DNA from: an uncultured Candidatus Saccharibacteria bacterium
Lineage (GTDB): Bacteria > Patescibacteriota > Saccharimonadia > Saccharimonadales > Saccharimonadaceae
NCBI GenBank assembly: GCA_938036785.1
Contig: CALHWE010000014.1
Span: 51,188-115,187 of the forward strand
Direction: 5' to 3'
DNA length: 64,000 nt
Part shown: in pieces, positions 52,271 through 61,776 of the stretch
Position numbering within the stretch: position 1 is the first letter of the stretch
Layout: every line of letters starts with the position of its first letter
The notes under the pieces: model-generated
Told to the model about the DNA's origin: nothing
What the model saw: the letters and a program-made list of their open reading frames with translations, nothing else
Database searches by the model: none
Program-made: the position numbers and the translations under genes

Positions 52271-53473
52271 ATGTCTGAGCCAGATTCGTCATCTTCATCA
52301 CGCCAACCGCTGGCCGAGCGGCTGCGCCCACAGTCGCTTGATGCCGTGATAGGCCAGACACACTTGCTGGGCGATGCCGAGATTTTGCGCCAGATTGTCG
52401 CCAAGAAGCAGCCCGTGAGCCTCATCTTTTGGGGGCCACCGGGTACAGGCAAGACGACGCTGGCGCGGATTATTGCTCGCGAGGTGGAGGCTGAGTTTAT
52501 CGAGCTCAGTGCCGTCACCAGTGGCAAGAAGGATGTCGAGCGAGTCATCCAGCATGCCCGGCAAAATTGGAATCTTGGCCTGCGTACCATACTCTTTGTC
52601 GATGAAATTCATCGTTTTAATAAGGCACAGCAAGACGCCTTTTTGCCTCATGTCGAGTCGGGGCTCATTACACTGATCGGTGCCACGACTGAGAATCCAA
52701 GCTTCGAGGTTATTACCCCACTGCTGAGCCGGATGCGCGTACTCGTCTTGCAACCACTGAGCAAAGACGAGATTCGCGCTATTCTCCAGCGCGCCATCAC
52801 TACTTTAGGTAAGACAGAGCATGTCACGCCAGAGGCGCTCGATTACCTCGCCGAGCTATCGGGCGGCGATGCCCGAGTGGCGCTGGGCAACCTTGAGCTT
52901 GCCCTGAGTCTCGCTGAGACAGTGACGCCCGATATCGTCACAGCTGCCGCCCAAAAGAAGCTCCCAGGCTACGACAAGCAAGGCGAGATGCACTATGATG
53001 TGATCTCGGCCTTCATCAAGTCGATGCGGGGTAGCGATGTGCGCGCCACCCTCTATTATCTAAGCCGAATGATCGACGCTGGCGAAGACCCAAAGTTCAT
53101 TGCCAGGCGCATGGTGGTATTCGCCAGTGAAGACATCGGGCTGGCAGGTAATGGTGCGTTATCTCTAGCGGTCGCGACCTTCCAAGCGGTGGAGCGGGTT
53201 GGCTTGCCTGAGGCCCGCTATAATCTCTATCACTGTGCCACAGCGCTTACTCGCTCAGCTAAATCGCGCGAGATCACCGACCTTATGCACGAGGCAGAGG
53301 CTCTTGCTCGCCGCTACGCCGATACACCAGTGCCGCTCCATCTGCGCAATGCTCCCACCAAACTCATGAAGGAGCTCGGCTATGGCAAAGGCTATCAGTG
53401 GCAGGCAAACTTCCAACATGAGAAGGGATTTTTGCCAGATGAGGTAGCCCAGCAATATAACAGCACTACGTAG
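52271..53473 (+). CDS. rarA: Replication-associated recombination protein A (AAA+ ATPase)
   Basis: RarA/MgsA acts at stalled replication forks. 400 residues with Walker A GPPGTGKT at 55-62, Walker B VDEIHR, sensor-1 TTENPSF, and the C-terminal MgsA-type domain with MRGSDVRATLYYLSRM and GNGALSLAVATFQAVERVG. The start is the ATG at 52271, just after the -10 box; the frame upstream of it is promoter. Confidence 0.94.
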   Translation: MSEPDSSSSSRQPLAERLRPQSLDAVIGQTHLLGDAEILRQIVAKKQPVSLIFWGPPGTGKTTLARIIAREVEAEFIELSAVTSGKKDVERVIQHARQNWNLGLRTILFVDEIHRFNKAQQDAFLPHVESGLITLIGATTENPSFEVITPLLSRMRVLVLQPLSKDEIRAILQRAITTLGKTEHVTPEALDYLAELSGGDARVALGNLELALSLAETVTPDIVTAAAQKKLPGYDKQGEMHYDVISAFIKSMRGSDVRATLYYLSRMIDAGEDPKFIARRMVVFASEDIGLAGNGALSLAVATFQAVERVGLPEARYNLYHCATALTRSAKSREITDLMHEAEALARRYADTPVPLHLRNAPTKLMKELGYGKGYQWQANFQHEKGFLPDEVAQQYNSTT

Positions 53474-53509
53474 CAACGTGAGACTCGGAGCGCCTTACCT
53501 CTTCCAGGG

Positions 53510-55138
53510 CTACTGCTGCGCTACTCCGAGCTGCTCATCCTTGAGTGCTGCGTACACCCCATTCGTCCAGCCAAAGCCATCTTGCAAGGGGTATTCCCCG
53601 CCGCCGCCCGCACTGGCAGTGACAACATCATACTTCTCGACCATTTTGCGCTTGTTGGCAAAGACAGCTTCATTGGTGGCAAGCCAGCGATCGCGAATGG
53701 TTGCCGCCAGTGTGTCATAGCCGTAGTTGCGCAGCCCCATAATAGCAAACCACTGCAGTGGTGCCCAGCCGTTGGGGGCATCCCACTGCTGGCCATTAGT
53801 GATGAGGGTTGAAAGAAGTCCACCTGGCTGCAAAAAGTCTTTCTCGAGCCGCTGCGCTACCGCTGCAGCTTGCTCATCAGTTGCAATTCCCACATATAGT
53901 GGCGTCACCGCGGCGAGCGTGAGTCGCCCCGTGGTCTGACCAGTGGTAATGGCATAATCCTCAAAGAATTGCGTGGTAGGTTGCCAGCAGTAGCGACGAA
54001 TTGCCCGAGCTCGGCGCTCGGCCGCTGCCTCGAAACGCCGCGCCAGGCGACGCTGTTTGATGAGTCGGTAAGCCTCGGCGATCGTCATTTCGAGCTGATA
54101 GAGGAAGCAATTAAGGTCGACCGGCACATACTTTGTCGTCTCGATGGTCTGAATCTGACAGGGGTCGGCAAACCACCGGCTGCTAAAGTCCCACCCGCTC
54201 TCGGCTGCTGCCCGCAGATCAAGGAATGTCCGCGTCGTATGCGCTGAGGCTGCGTGATGCGCCGTATGGACATCTTCGCGATGCGACTCGGGGCGTGGTG
54301 TGGTGCGGTTATCATAGTAACGATTGAGCGGCGTGCCATCGGGCATAACAGCGACGCGGAGATACGCTGGGTACTCAACGGCCTTGGCTTTCGCAATCTG
54401 GCGACGACCTTTCATCCAAAAGCGATACTCAGCAAGAAGGCTTGGCAAAAACTCTGCATAGACCCGCTTGCCTCGGTGGCGTGCCAGTAGCTGTACCATC
54501 GCTGCAAACATGGGTGGCTGCGACCGACTTAAGAAGTATGTCCGATTGGCCGTGGGAATCATCCCAAATTTACGGAGCATATAGGTGTAGTTTCGTATCA
54601 TGTGCTCGATAGAGCGCCAGCTCCCATCCGCCGCTAGGCCAAGCATAATAAAATACGTATCCCAATAAAACAACTCATCAAAGCGTCCACCTGGTGTCAT
54701 ATATGGATATGGTAGCGCAAGGAGCGAACCCCGATTCTTGCGATTGCGCCGCTCGAGCTGCCGCCAGAGCTGACTCACATGTTGGCGCGCAGTAGTGGTG
54801 TCGGTCGGTTGATAGTTCGAGGCCGGGTATACTGTGGTAGAAAAATGCTGCCCAACGAAGGTCGCGAGGTCGAAGCCGGGCTGGCGACGCTGCCGACGAT
54901 ACCGTGCCATAATCGTCCGGGCTGGCTTGGTGGGTGTCATATCGACAAACGCCTTACCGTCACCATAAATTTGCTGTGTTTGCACCTCATCAAAGAGCTC
55001 GCTGAGCGTCTCCTCAGGTGAGCTTGGCGTCGGGCGCACGAGCTCTACCGTCTGCACCGCAGCGGCTTTGGCATTCTCTTTGGTATCTTTGGTAAGAGCA
55101 ATGATTTTCGCAGCAAAAGCGCGGCGGACGTTGTGCAT
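53510..55138 (-). CDS. Trehalase (GH37 family)
   Basis: It hydrolyses trehalose to two glucose molecules. 542 residues with trehalase signature 1, PGGRFDELFYWDTYF (149-163), and signature 2, QWDAPNGWAPLQ, near residue 465. The catalytic pair is Asp in SGWDFSSRW and Glu in the GGGGEYPLQDG loop near the C terminus. No signal peptide is present: it is cytoplasmic, with an extended basic N terminus. GGGAG lies before the ATG, 24 bases after typA. Trehalose may come from an actinobacterial partner. Confidence 0.92.
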   Translation of the reverse strand: MHNVRRAFAAKIIALTKDTKENAKAAAVQTVELVRPTPSSPEETLSELFDEVQTQQIYGDGKAFVDMTPTKPARTIMARYRRQRRQPGFDLATFVGQHFSTTVYPASNYQPTDTTTARQHVSQLWRQLERRNRKNRGSLLALPYPYMTPGGRFDELFYWDTYFIMLGLAADGSWRSIEHMIRNYTYMLRKFGMIPTANRTYFLSRSQPPMFAAMVQLLARHRGKRVYAEFLPSLLAEYRFWMKGRRQIAKAKAVEYPAYLRVAVMPDGTPLNRYYDNRTTPRPESHREDVHTAHHAASAHTTRTFLDLRAAAESGWDFSSRWFADPCQIQTIETTKYVPVDLNCFLYQLEMTIAEAYRLIKQRRLARRFEAAAERRARAIRRYCWQPTTQFFEDYAITTGQTTGRLTLAAVTPLYVGIATDEQAAAVAQRLEKDFLQPGGLLSTLITNGQQWDAPNGWAPLQWFAIMGLRNYGYDTLAATIRDRWLATNEAVFANKRKMVEKYDVVTASAGGGGEYPLQDGFGWTNGVYAALKDEQLGVAQQ

Positions 55139-55162
55139 GATAGGCGGTTTCTCCCTATGATG

Positions 55163-57013
55163 TTATGGTTGCTGTTTGGCGGCGCGTTTGCGCTCGTTGG
55201 CGTCGAGGTATTTCTTGCGGAGACGAAGAGCGTGCGGCGTAACCTCAAGGAGTTCGTCATCTTCGATAAAGTCGATCGATTGCTCAAGGCTCAGCTGGGT
55301 GTGAGGCGTCAGCTGGACGGTGCCGTCGCTTGATTTGCTGCGCATATTGGTAAGGTGCTTGGCCTTACAGACATTGATCTCAAGATCGTCTGGGCGGTTA
55401 TTAAGACCAACGATCATCCCGGCGTACACCTCTGTCCCCGCCCCAACGAAGAGCTCACCGCGCGCTTCGGCCGCTTGCAAGGCATATGGTGTGGTCGTGC
55501 CTGGCTCAAAGGCGATCAAAACACCGTTACGCGTCCGCGGCAATGCACCACCAACCGGCTGATAGCCGTGCGGCAGGCTATACATAATAACTGTCCCCTT
55601 TGTATCTGTCAGAAGGCGGTTACGCAGGCCAATCAATGCTCGGGTTGTAATGGTATAGGTCATCCGCGCTGCGCCGCTAGTGGTTTGCTCTTGTTTGCGG
55701 AGCTCCGCTTTGCGCTTGCCAAGCTCTTGGCTAACAACACCAACAAACTCAGGACCAACCTCAACCAGCAGCTCTTCAACCGGCTCTTGCTCGCTGCCAT
55801 CCTTGGTGATCGTCACAACTTCTGGCCGTCCAACCTCAAATTCGTAGCCTTCGCGGCGCATCGTCTCGATCAATACACTGAGGTGAAGCTCGCCTCGTCC
55901 CGATACTACAAAGCCAATACCAGACTCGGCCACTCGCAGCGCCACATTCGTCTCGAGTTCGCGCTGGAGACGATCGCCAATCTGCCGGCTGGTAGTGAAT
56001 TCACCCTCGCGACCCTTCATCGGACTGGTGTTCGGTCCAAGATACATGCTAATAGTAGGGGCCTCGACTGCCATGACAGGTAGTGCCTCTGGTTGGTCGC
56101 GGCTCGCGAGCGTCTCGCCAATGTGCGCTTCGGCTGCACCAACGATGTAGACAATGTCACCCGCGCCTGCCTCGCTCACTTCTTCTTTAGCGAGGCCGCG
56201 GCTGATGAAGAGTTTATCGATCTTAGCATTGGTAGTCGTACCATCCGTCTTGATAAGCGTCAGCGCTTGGCCACGCTGAGCTACCCCGCGATGGATTCGG
56301 CCAATCGCATATTTGCCAAGGAAGGTATCGTACTGGAGGGCCGTCACGAGCATCTGGAAAGGCCCATCTGCCACCTGCGGCGCTGGGATGTGCGAGATGA
56401 TCGCTTGGAAGATCGGTGCCAGGCTGGCTGGCTCACTGGCATCACTTGGCAGTGCCGCCCAGGCTTTGCCTTCGCGCGCTACAGCGTAGTACACCGGGTA
56501 TTTGAGCTGTGCTTCGTCGGTGGCAAGCTCGAGGAAGAGATCGGCCAGCTCGTCCTCCACCTCGGCAATGCGCCGCGCAGGCTTGTCGATCTTGTTGATA
56601 ATCACGACCGGTGTTAGACCAAGCTCAAGCGCTTTGCTCAGGACAAACTTTGTCTGTGGCATCGGACCTTCCTGCGCATCTACCACGAGGAGTACACCAT
56701 CAGCCATGTTAAGCGTGCGCTCCACCTCGCCACTAAAGTCGGCGTGGCCAGGTGTGTCGATGATGTTAATCTTGTAGTCGACTGCTGGCTCAGCATCAGC
56801 AGGCTGGTAGTAGACTGTCGTTTGCTTGGCAGTGATAGTAATGCCACGCTCACGCTCTTGGTCGCCACTGTCCATAATGAGCGTCTGAGCCATTTCGGCT
56901 TGGTTGCTGCGGAATGTATTGCTCTGCTTGAGCAAGCCATCAAGTAGCGTTGTTTTGCCGTGGTCGACGTGGGCAATAATTGCAATATTACGAATATACT
57001 GTGGATCTGTCAT
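55163..57013 (-). CDS. typA: Ribosome-associated GTPase TypA/BipA
   Basis: Translational GTPase for ribosome assembly under stress. 616 residues: G1 AHVDHGKTT, G3 DTPGHADF and G4 NKIDKP, followed by EF-G-like domains and the BipA-specific C-terminal domain. A TGATATAAT promoter lies about 25 bases before the ATG. It is the first gene of a two-gene unit with trehalase. Confidence 0.96.
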   Translation of the reverse strand: MTDPQYIRNIAIIAHVDHGKTTLLDGLLKQSNTFRSNQAEMAQTLIMDSGDQERERGITITAKQTTVYYQPADAEPAVDYKINIIDTPGHADFSGEVERTLNMADGVLLVVDAQEGPMPQTKFVLSKALELGLTPVVIINKIDKPARRIAEVEDELADLFLELATDEAQLKYPVYYAVAREGKAWAALPSDASEPASLAPIFQAIISHIPAPQVADGPFQMLVTALQYDTFLGKYAIGRIHRGVAQRGQALTLIKTDGTTTNAKIDKLFISRGLAKEEVSEAGAGDIVYIVGAAEAHIGETLASRDQPEALPVMAVEAPTISMYLGPNTSPMKGREGEFTTSRQIGDRLQRELETNVALRVAESGIGFVVSGRGELHLSVLIETMRREGYEFEVGRPEVVTITKDGSEQEPVEELLVEVGPEFVGVVSQELGKRKAELRKQEQTTSGAARMTYTITTRALIGLRNRLLTDTKGTVIMYSLPHGYQPVGGALPRTRNGVLIAFEPGTTTPYALQAAEARGELFVGAGTEVYAGMIVGLNNRPDDLEINVCKAKHLTNMRSKSSDGTVQLTPHTQLSLEQSIDFIEDDELLEVTPHALRLRKKYLDANERKRAAKQQP

Positions 57014-57144
57014 AACATAAAATAACGGCCCGAATTATATCAGACCTTCCTTACTGCTTATAGTATCACACTGGCAGCTGGTTTGCCTAGGGTAATGTGC
57101 ATAATTGCGGTGCATATCGTAAAGCCTCACCGCATCGTATCTTG

Positions 57145-58050
57145 TCACTGTGCGACCACTGTTATTGTCAGGCGATCGAGCAGGTCATCCACTGTCTCCG
57201 CTGTAGCAATTCGATGCCAGCCACGCGCCCCGACAATCATCTGTAGGTCATCGATCATGCTGACGATGGAGGGTGCAGACTGTTCTCGATAGTCAACCGT
57301 CTGCAAGCGCTCTAAGAGGCGCTGCCAGCCACCCTGGGCTCGAATCATCCGGATCATAAGCTCATACAAGTTGTAGACCTGGGCCGAATGATCCTCGCGG
57401 CCAGTTACGAGCAAATATTGCCGCTCGGTATGGCGCCCAGCCGTGCACTCTCTATCATACCCGTGGTTATAATACCCATACGTTCGCTGCAGTAGCGCAG
57501 CGGTATTGGCCTGGATCGCATGCGTAAGCTCAATGAAGGCGGCCGCTCGCGGGTCGCCTGGCTCGAGATCGATCGATATATCAATCGTATACTCCATCAC
57601 ATCTGCTTCCCACTCCTCGCGCTGAGCAATGATGCCACGTGGCGCTGTCTCGCCCAAGCACTGCAATACGTCGATATCCTGAGCATCATACCATGGCTCA
57701 GTATCAAGCTGGTGCAATGCATCGTGGAGAGCGAGTCGGTCGTGATAGGTGAGCGGATAGCCCTTCTCGGCAATGATCTGCCGCAGCGCACAGTCGATCA
57801 TCGCATCATCATACTCCGCCACTGGCTGGCGCAGCTGCGCTACAAAGCGCTCGGCCTGCATGGTGTAGAGCGTCACATCGATCCCCATCACCCCGGCGTC
57901 AGAATAGACGATTCCATAGGCTTGGTAGTCAATCGTCTGAAACAACCCTGCCTCAAACAGCTGCCGATGCAGCGTTTGCATCACCAAATGCTCGTAGAGG
58001 TGTGCCACGAGATGATCGCCGCATGGCTTAAAGATATGAAACGACTCCAT
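57145..58050 (-). CDS. M16-peptidase-like single-domain protein
   Basis: 301 residues, half the size of a normal M16 peptidase. The inverted zinc motif HxxEH is present as H17-L-Y-E20-H21, preceded by a GDHLVA strand as in M16 proteins, and Glu95 could be the third ligand about 75 residues later. The rest is mixed alpha/beta with no strong match. It may be a stand-alone M16 domain that dimerises, or a derived non-enzymatic protein. The GGTATAAT box (57-62 in this promoter: 58057-58062) ends six bases before the ATG, divergent from the glycosyltransferase. Confidence 0.6.
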   Translation of the reverse strand: MESFHIFKPCGDHLVAHLYEHLVMQTLHRQLFEAGLFQTIDYQAYGIVYSDAGVMGIDVTLYTMQAERFVAQLRQPVAEYDDAMIDCALRQIIAEKGYPLTYHDRLALHDALHQLDTEPWYDAQDIDVLQCLGETAPRGIIAQREEWEADVMEYTIDISIDLEPGDPRAAAFIELTHAIQANTAALLQRTYGYYNHGYDRECTAGRHTERQYLLVTGREDHSAQVYNLYELMIRMIRAQGGWQRLLERLQTVDYREQSAPSIVSMIDDLQMIVGARGWHRIATAETVDDLLDRLTITVVAQ

Positions 58051-58056
58051 ATCTGT

Positions 58057-58062
58057 ATTATA
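58057..58062 (-). promoter_or_regulatory. -10 box of the M16-like gene
   Basis: TATAAT with six bases to the ATG at 58050; leaderless arrangement. Confidence 0.6.
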
Positions 58063-58093
58063 CCCTACTACTCCACATTTTGCTCGATTATGC

Positions 58094-58099
58094 TATACT
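58094..58099 (+). promoter_or_regulatory. -10 box of the glycosyltransferase gene
   Basis: TGCTATACT with six bases to the first of two tandem ATGs (58106 and 58109). It is back to back with the M16-like gene promoter. Confidence 0.6.
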
Positions 58100-58105
58100 A
58101 GCTAT

Positions 58106-59353
58106 ATGATGCTACGAAATGATACACAATGTTCGTCAAGTGATCGCCCCGCAGTACCCCCCCCACGGCCACTACGAGTGGCAGTTGTTGCCCCACCGTG
58201 GCTCGCTCTGCCTATCAAAGGCTATGGCGGCATCGAGCTCGTTGTCGAAAGCCTGGTGCGTGCACTGCAGCAACGCGATGATGTCGAGGTAGAGCTCTTT
58301 GCCAATGGCGCACGGCGGATGCGCAACGGCACACCAACCCACTCATACTACAAGCGCGAGCTCTTCGATACCATCGATGATCCCTACTATGACGCACCAC
58401 TTCAAGCCCTCCAGACTCATCTCAATTTTACTCTCCACGCCATCGAAGCCGATGGCCATTTTGATATCATTCACGACCACAACCCCTACATTGGGCCAGC
58501 CTTTTTCTCACCAGTGAGCCGCATACCAGGATTACCACCAGTGTTGCATACCTTTCATGGGCCACCATTTTCTACGCCGCAGACTATTGAGGCGGGGCAA
58601 ATGGATAATCGCCCACAACTCAAATATATGAATCCTGGCCGCCTCTACATGACGTGCATCTCGGAGGCAATGGCGCGCAAAGCCCCACGCGAGATCCGTC
58701 CCCACTTGCTACCAGCTGTGCACAACGCTATTGACTGCAACGCCTTCCCCTTCGTCTCGCACAAGCAAAATTACTACATCACCCTCGCCCGCTTCACCCA
58801 AGACAAAGGCCAAGCTACCGCTGTATCCTACGCTGCCCAGCACAAGAAGCGCCTCCGCATGGCGGGCACAGTCGCAGGGATCGGCAGCAACCGCAAGCTG
58901 CTCCTCGAGCTCTCTAACCCACTCACCAACTACCGACGCAACGAAGAATTCCGCTACTATAGCGACCACATCCTCCCGGCCGTTCTCAAACATCGGCGCA
59001 TCACCTATGCAGGCAACCTCAGCGGCAAGAAAAAACTCGACTTCGTGGCCAACGCCAAGGCGCTGCTCTTCCCTATCGAGTGGGATGAGCCCTTTGGCAT
59101 GGCAGTCATCGAGGCGCTGGCCTGCGGCACGCCCGTTGTGGCGATGAAGCGCGGTGCCATGCCCGAGATTATCACCCACGGCGTCAATGGCTTCCTTGCG
59201 AACAACCAAGATGAGTTCTTTGCCTACGCCAACCGGGTAGACGAGATCGACCCAGCCGCCTGTCGCGCCAGCATTGAGCAAAAATTCTCTGCCAATATTA
59301 TGGCGCAAAATTATGTCGAGCGATATCAGGAGGTGATTGCTAGAGCACGGTGA
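58106..59353 (+). CDS. Family 4 glycosyltransferase
   Basis: 415 residues of GT-B fold: VVAPPWLALPIKGYGGIELVVESLVRAL in the N-terminal domain (landmark GYGG) and the C-terminal donor-binding region EWDEPFGMAVIEALACGTPVV with the E-x7-E pattern. It transfers a sugar from a nucleotide donor to an unknown acceptor, probably for surface polysaccharide or glycolipid. It stands alone, without other polysaccharide genes. Confidence 0.92.
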   Translation: MMLRNDTQCSSSDRPAVPPPRPLRVAVVAPPWLALPIKGYGGIELVVESLVRALQQRDDVEVELFANGARRMRNGTPTHSYYKRELFDTIDDPYYDAPLQALQTHLNFTLHAIEADGHFDIIHDHNPYIGPAFFSPVSRIPGLPPVLHTFHGPPFSTPQTIEAGQMDNRPQLKYMNPGRLYMTCISEAMARKAPREIRPHLLPAVHNAIDCNAFPFVSHKQNYYITLARFTQDKGQATAVSYAAQHKKRLRMAGTVAGIGSNRKLLLELSNPLTNYRRNEEFRYYSDHILPAVLKHRRITYAGNLSGKKKLDFVANAKALLFPIEWDEPFGMAVIEALACGTPVVAMKRGAMPEIITHGVNGFLANNQDEFFAYANRVDEIDPAACRASIEQKFSANIMAQNYVERYQEVIARAR

Positions 59354-59753
59354 GAGATGTATGCGAAACAAATTTTATTAAAGGAAGTTTATGCAAAGTA
59401 TGTTAAGTAAGGTATAATCTCCCAATATATAACAAGTGTATATTAAGTACACATTACCTGCTTAGTCCCGTGCAGTAGATCTCTTAGATATTACTCACGA
59501 TCGCAGCACAACAACACTATAGTATATACTCCTGCCTATGTCGTCATTTTCGTGCTGCACTGTCTGAGTAGACTTTTCTTGTGTTTGTATCTTCTGTTTT
59601 TGAGAACCCACTCTTTTGAGCTGTCCATATTCATCTTAAACTAGCCCCAGTCTATCAGCGGCATATCCTGGAAAATCGTCTAGACAGTAACAGATTCACA
59701 TCCAGGTTAGTAGAAGAATCATCGTCAAGTGCAGCAAAGGTGCAATTTCAATC
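59354..59753. other. Gene-free AT-rich stretch
   Basis: 400 bases without a plausible gene. An isolated GGTATAAT at 59411-59418 on the + strand has no frame behind it. Several short AT-rich runs and a drop in G+C compared with neighbours suggest a relic or insertion boundary. No inverted-repeat ends or transposase fragments are visible. Confidence 0.5.
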
Positions 59754-60446
59754 TTACCTTGGTATATCTCTAATGTTGTTCTGGGAGTATGTTTCTAGCA
59801 ATGATTCTGCGACTTTCTCTGCGGGCCATTCGTCCGGAACAGTAATGAGAGTTCCATTTTTCAGGCGGGTAACTTGGAGCCCCGGAGCGAAGGATTTAAT
59901 GGGGCCAACCGAATCATTAATCCAAACGTAGTACCCCAAAGGGACTGCCCAAGAATCACGTCGAGGGTCGCACAAGTTTAGTTCTGCATCATGAAAGGAA
60001 ACGACGATCGGATCGAACGCAGCGATCATCGCAGTCATGGAACACATTCCTAGCTCCTTGATGCCATTCCATTCTGAATTGTAGAATGTCTGCATCGCGC
60101 TTGGCGAAGGTATTAAACGCGGAATTTCTGCTGCCCCAGCGTTGATGTTAAGGCTTGTTAGGAGATCTGTAGTTGAGGGAGTGTCGTACACTCCTAGTGT
60201 CAACCTGTATCCGTCAAGCTCAGGACTTGACATGTCGTCGAGCCTATCCGTCTCTTTGATATAGTTTGCGATGCTATTAGCATCGACATTCTTGACACTG
60301 TTTGGCTTTCCCCACTCCGATATGTCAATCTCTGGCGACAGTTCATTTATGAATTTGGTTGTCATTTGAGCGATTTCCTCTGAGGTTTCGTTGGTGCGCG
60401 CCCAGCGTGCCATAACTGCGGGAAGTTTATGTAACGCAATACTCAT
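59754..60446 (-). CDS. Immunity-like protein (Imm52-like)
   Basis: 230 residues, soluble. The C-terminal third, GYYVWINDSVGP, then LQVTRLKNGTLITVPDEWP and a closing helix, has the order seen in Imm52-type immunity proteins. The N-terminal part has LDGYRLTLGVYDTPSTTD. The family call is from pattern memory and moderate at best. GAGGAGC lies upstream of the ATG. No toxin gene is adjacent, it is lower in G+C than its surroundings, and gene-poor DNA flanks both sides, consistent with recent acquisition. Confidence 0.55.
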   Translation of the reverse strand: MSIALHKLPAVMARWARTNETSEEIAQMTTKFINELSPEIDISEWGKPNSVKNVDANSIANYIKETDRLDDMSSPELDGYRLTLGVYDTPSTTDLLTSLNINAGAAEIPRLIPSPSAMQTFYNSEWNGIKELGMCSMTAMIAAFDPIVVSFHDAELNLCDPRRDSWAVPLGYYVWINDSVGPIKSFAPGLQVTRLKNGTLITVPDEWPAEKVAESLLETYSQNNIRDIPR

Positions 60447-60616
60447 TTTTTGCTCCTCATGTTGTTCTGTACACAGAATAACATGTTATTAGTTTTTTCG
60501 GAATGGTGTATATACTACCTTAACCGAGTATATTTTCGCTTTTATGAATAATAACGAGATAGCCTGTGCTCCCTGTTTTGAGGAAATATGCCATTTTATT
60601 GGTAAAGTGTGTGACG

Positions 60617-60634
60617 GACACCAGTAGTGGTGTC
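60617..60634. repeat. Small inverted repeat
   Basis: GACACCA and TGGTGTC around GTAG; not followed by a T run, so its role is unclear. Confidence 0.5.
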
Positions 60635-60652
60635 TGCATTACATTTTGCAAT

Positions 60653-60675
60653 AAAAAAGCACCTGGCAAAGGTGC
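60653..60675 (-). terminator. Terminator after tRNA-Gly
   Basis: GCACCT/AGGTGC stem followed on the minus strand by TTTTTTATT. Confidence 0.85.
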
Positions 60676-60693
60676 ATTTGTTCGCATTTTGTA

Positions 60694-60769
60694 TGGTGCG
60701 GGTTAGGAGACTCTAACTCCTGGCCTCTTCCATGGCAAGGAAGCGCTCTAACAACTGAGCTAAACCCGC
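60694..60769 (-). tRNA. tRNA-Gly(GCC) with U19-A56 tertiary pair
   Basis: Acceptor GCGGGTT/AACCCGC, anticodon loop TTGCCAT (anticodon GCC), CCA encoded. The D-loop reads AGTTGTTA, giving U at position 19 instead of G. The T-loop reads TTAGAGT, giving A at position 56 instead of C. The changes compensate each other. Confidence 0.95.
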
Positions 60770-60985
60770 ATGTTGCTGAGTTGTATTATATGGAATAGTG
60801 CGTAAAATTTCAAGCCCTTTATTCTATGAATCGCATACTATTCGCTCTTGCGCACTTCGTTCCGTCACTATTCTAGGATATGTACGTGTGGCTATTGTGT
60901 ACTCACCTCTTGCTTTTGGAGAAGCAGAAAATAATTATACTCCAATTCTCACCATCTATTGAATAACGCAGAAAAGATACGTATC

Positions 60986-61615
60986 CTACTCCGCCGCACC
61001 AAAGCCACGAATTTTGCCAACGGCCGCTCGCTCGATTGTACTAACGTGGATCGCGTTGCCTTCGTTACCACCAACGGTGGTGAGTTTGCCATCTTGGTAA
61101 CGCAGGAGGATATTAACGTGCTCACCACGTTGACTGGTTGTGTCGTAGAGGATGGCATCGCCTGGCTGGGGCGTATAGCTGCTATCGGCTGGGTGCCAGC
61201 GACCAGTCGTGCGATAGTACGTTTCGAGGCTGCGCACACCAGGGATGCGCCAGCCACCATTGTGTGGGTTGATAAATGGCACACCCGCTTGCTGGTACAC
61301 CCAGCTAACGAAGTTTGCACACCAATCTTGCCGCTCGCCTTGGCTATAGAATGTACCAGGCTGTGGAGTGTCAAATTGCTGATGGGCAGTTGTGATGATC
61401 TTCGCTCGGACGGACGATAACTTCTTCGTGTCTATCGCTGGGAACTCCTCTTTTTGCCTAAGCTGCTGGACTGGATGGGGCTGCACGTGGCGTGATATAA
61501 AAAACAGAGCACCATACATAATAGCACTGCACAGTGCAATCGCAAGTATAACCCAGAGTGCAAACAGAGCAAGGCGTTGCCAGGAGAGCGGTGTGGACTG
61601 ACGGAGCGATTTCAT
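60986..61615 (-). CDS. Membrane-anchored CHAP-domain amidase/endopeptidase
   Basis: 209 residues: one membrane helix at about 15-41 and an outer CHAP domain with the catalytic Cys99 (QDWCANFVSW), His166 (GEHVNI) and a polar residue in VGGNEGNA. Such enzymes cut peptidoglycan peptides or amide bonds. It could serve the cell's own division or attack a neighbour's wall. I start at the ATG at 61615, seven bases after TATAAT (61623-61628); the longer frame upstream overlaps the promoter. Confidence 0.88.
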   Translation of the reverse strand: MKSLRQSTPLSWQRLALFALWVILAIALCSAIMYGALFFISRHVQPHPVQQLRQKEEFPAIDTKKLSSVRAKIITTAHQQFDTPQPGTFYSQGERQDWCANFVSWVYQQAGVPFINPHNGGWRIPGVRSLETYYRTTGRWHPADSSYTPQPGDAILYDTTSQRGEHVNILLRYQDGKLTTVGGNEGNAIHVSTIERAAVGKIRGFGAAE

Positions 61616-61743
61616 AGTGCTTATTATACACAATGTCTTGCTTGTGGGTGAGTAGGTATAGCTTCCCCTATATACAAACACCACTTGATTCGTAACTCAC
61701 TCTACAAAGCCAAGGCAACCTCGATTACATCATACCAAAAGAA

Positions 61744-61773
61744 AAACACCCTCTTGTTTCAAAGAGAGTGTTT
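61744..61773 (-). terminator. Terminator after tRNA-Phe
   Basis: AACACCCTCTT pairs with AAGAGAGTGTT (one mismatch), followed on the minus strand by TTTTTCTTTT. Confidence 0.8.
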
Positions 61774-61776
61774 TAC

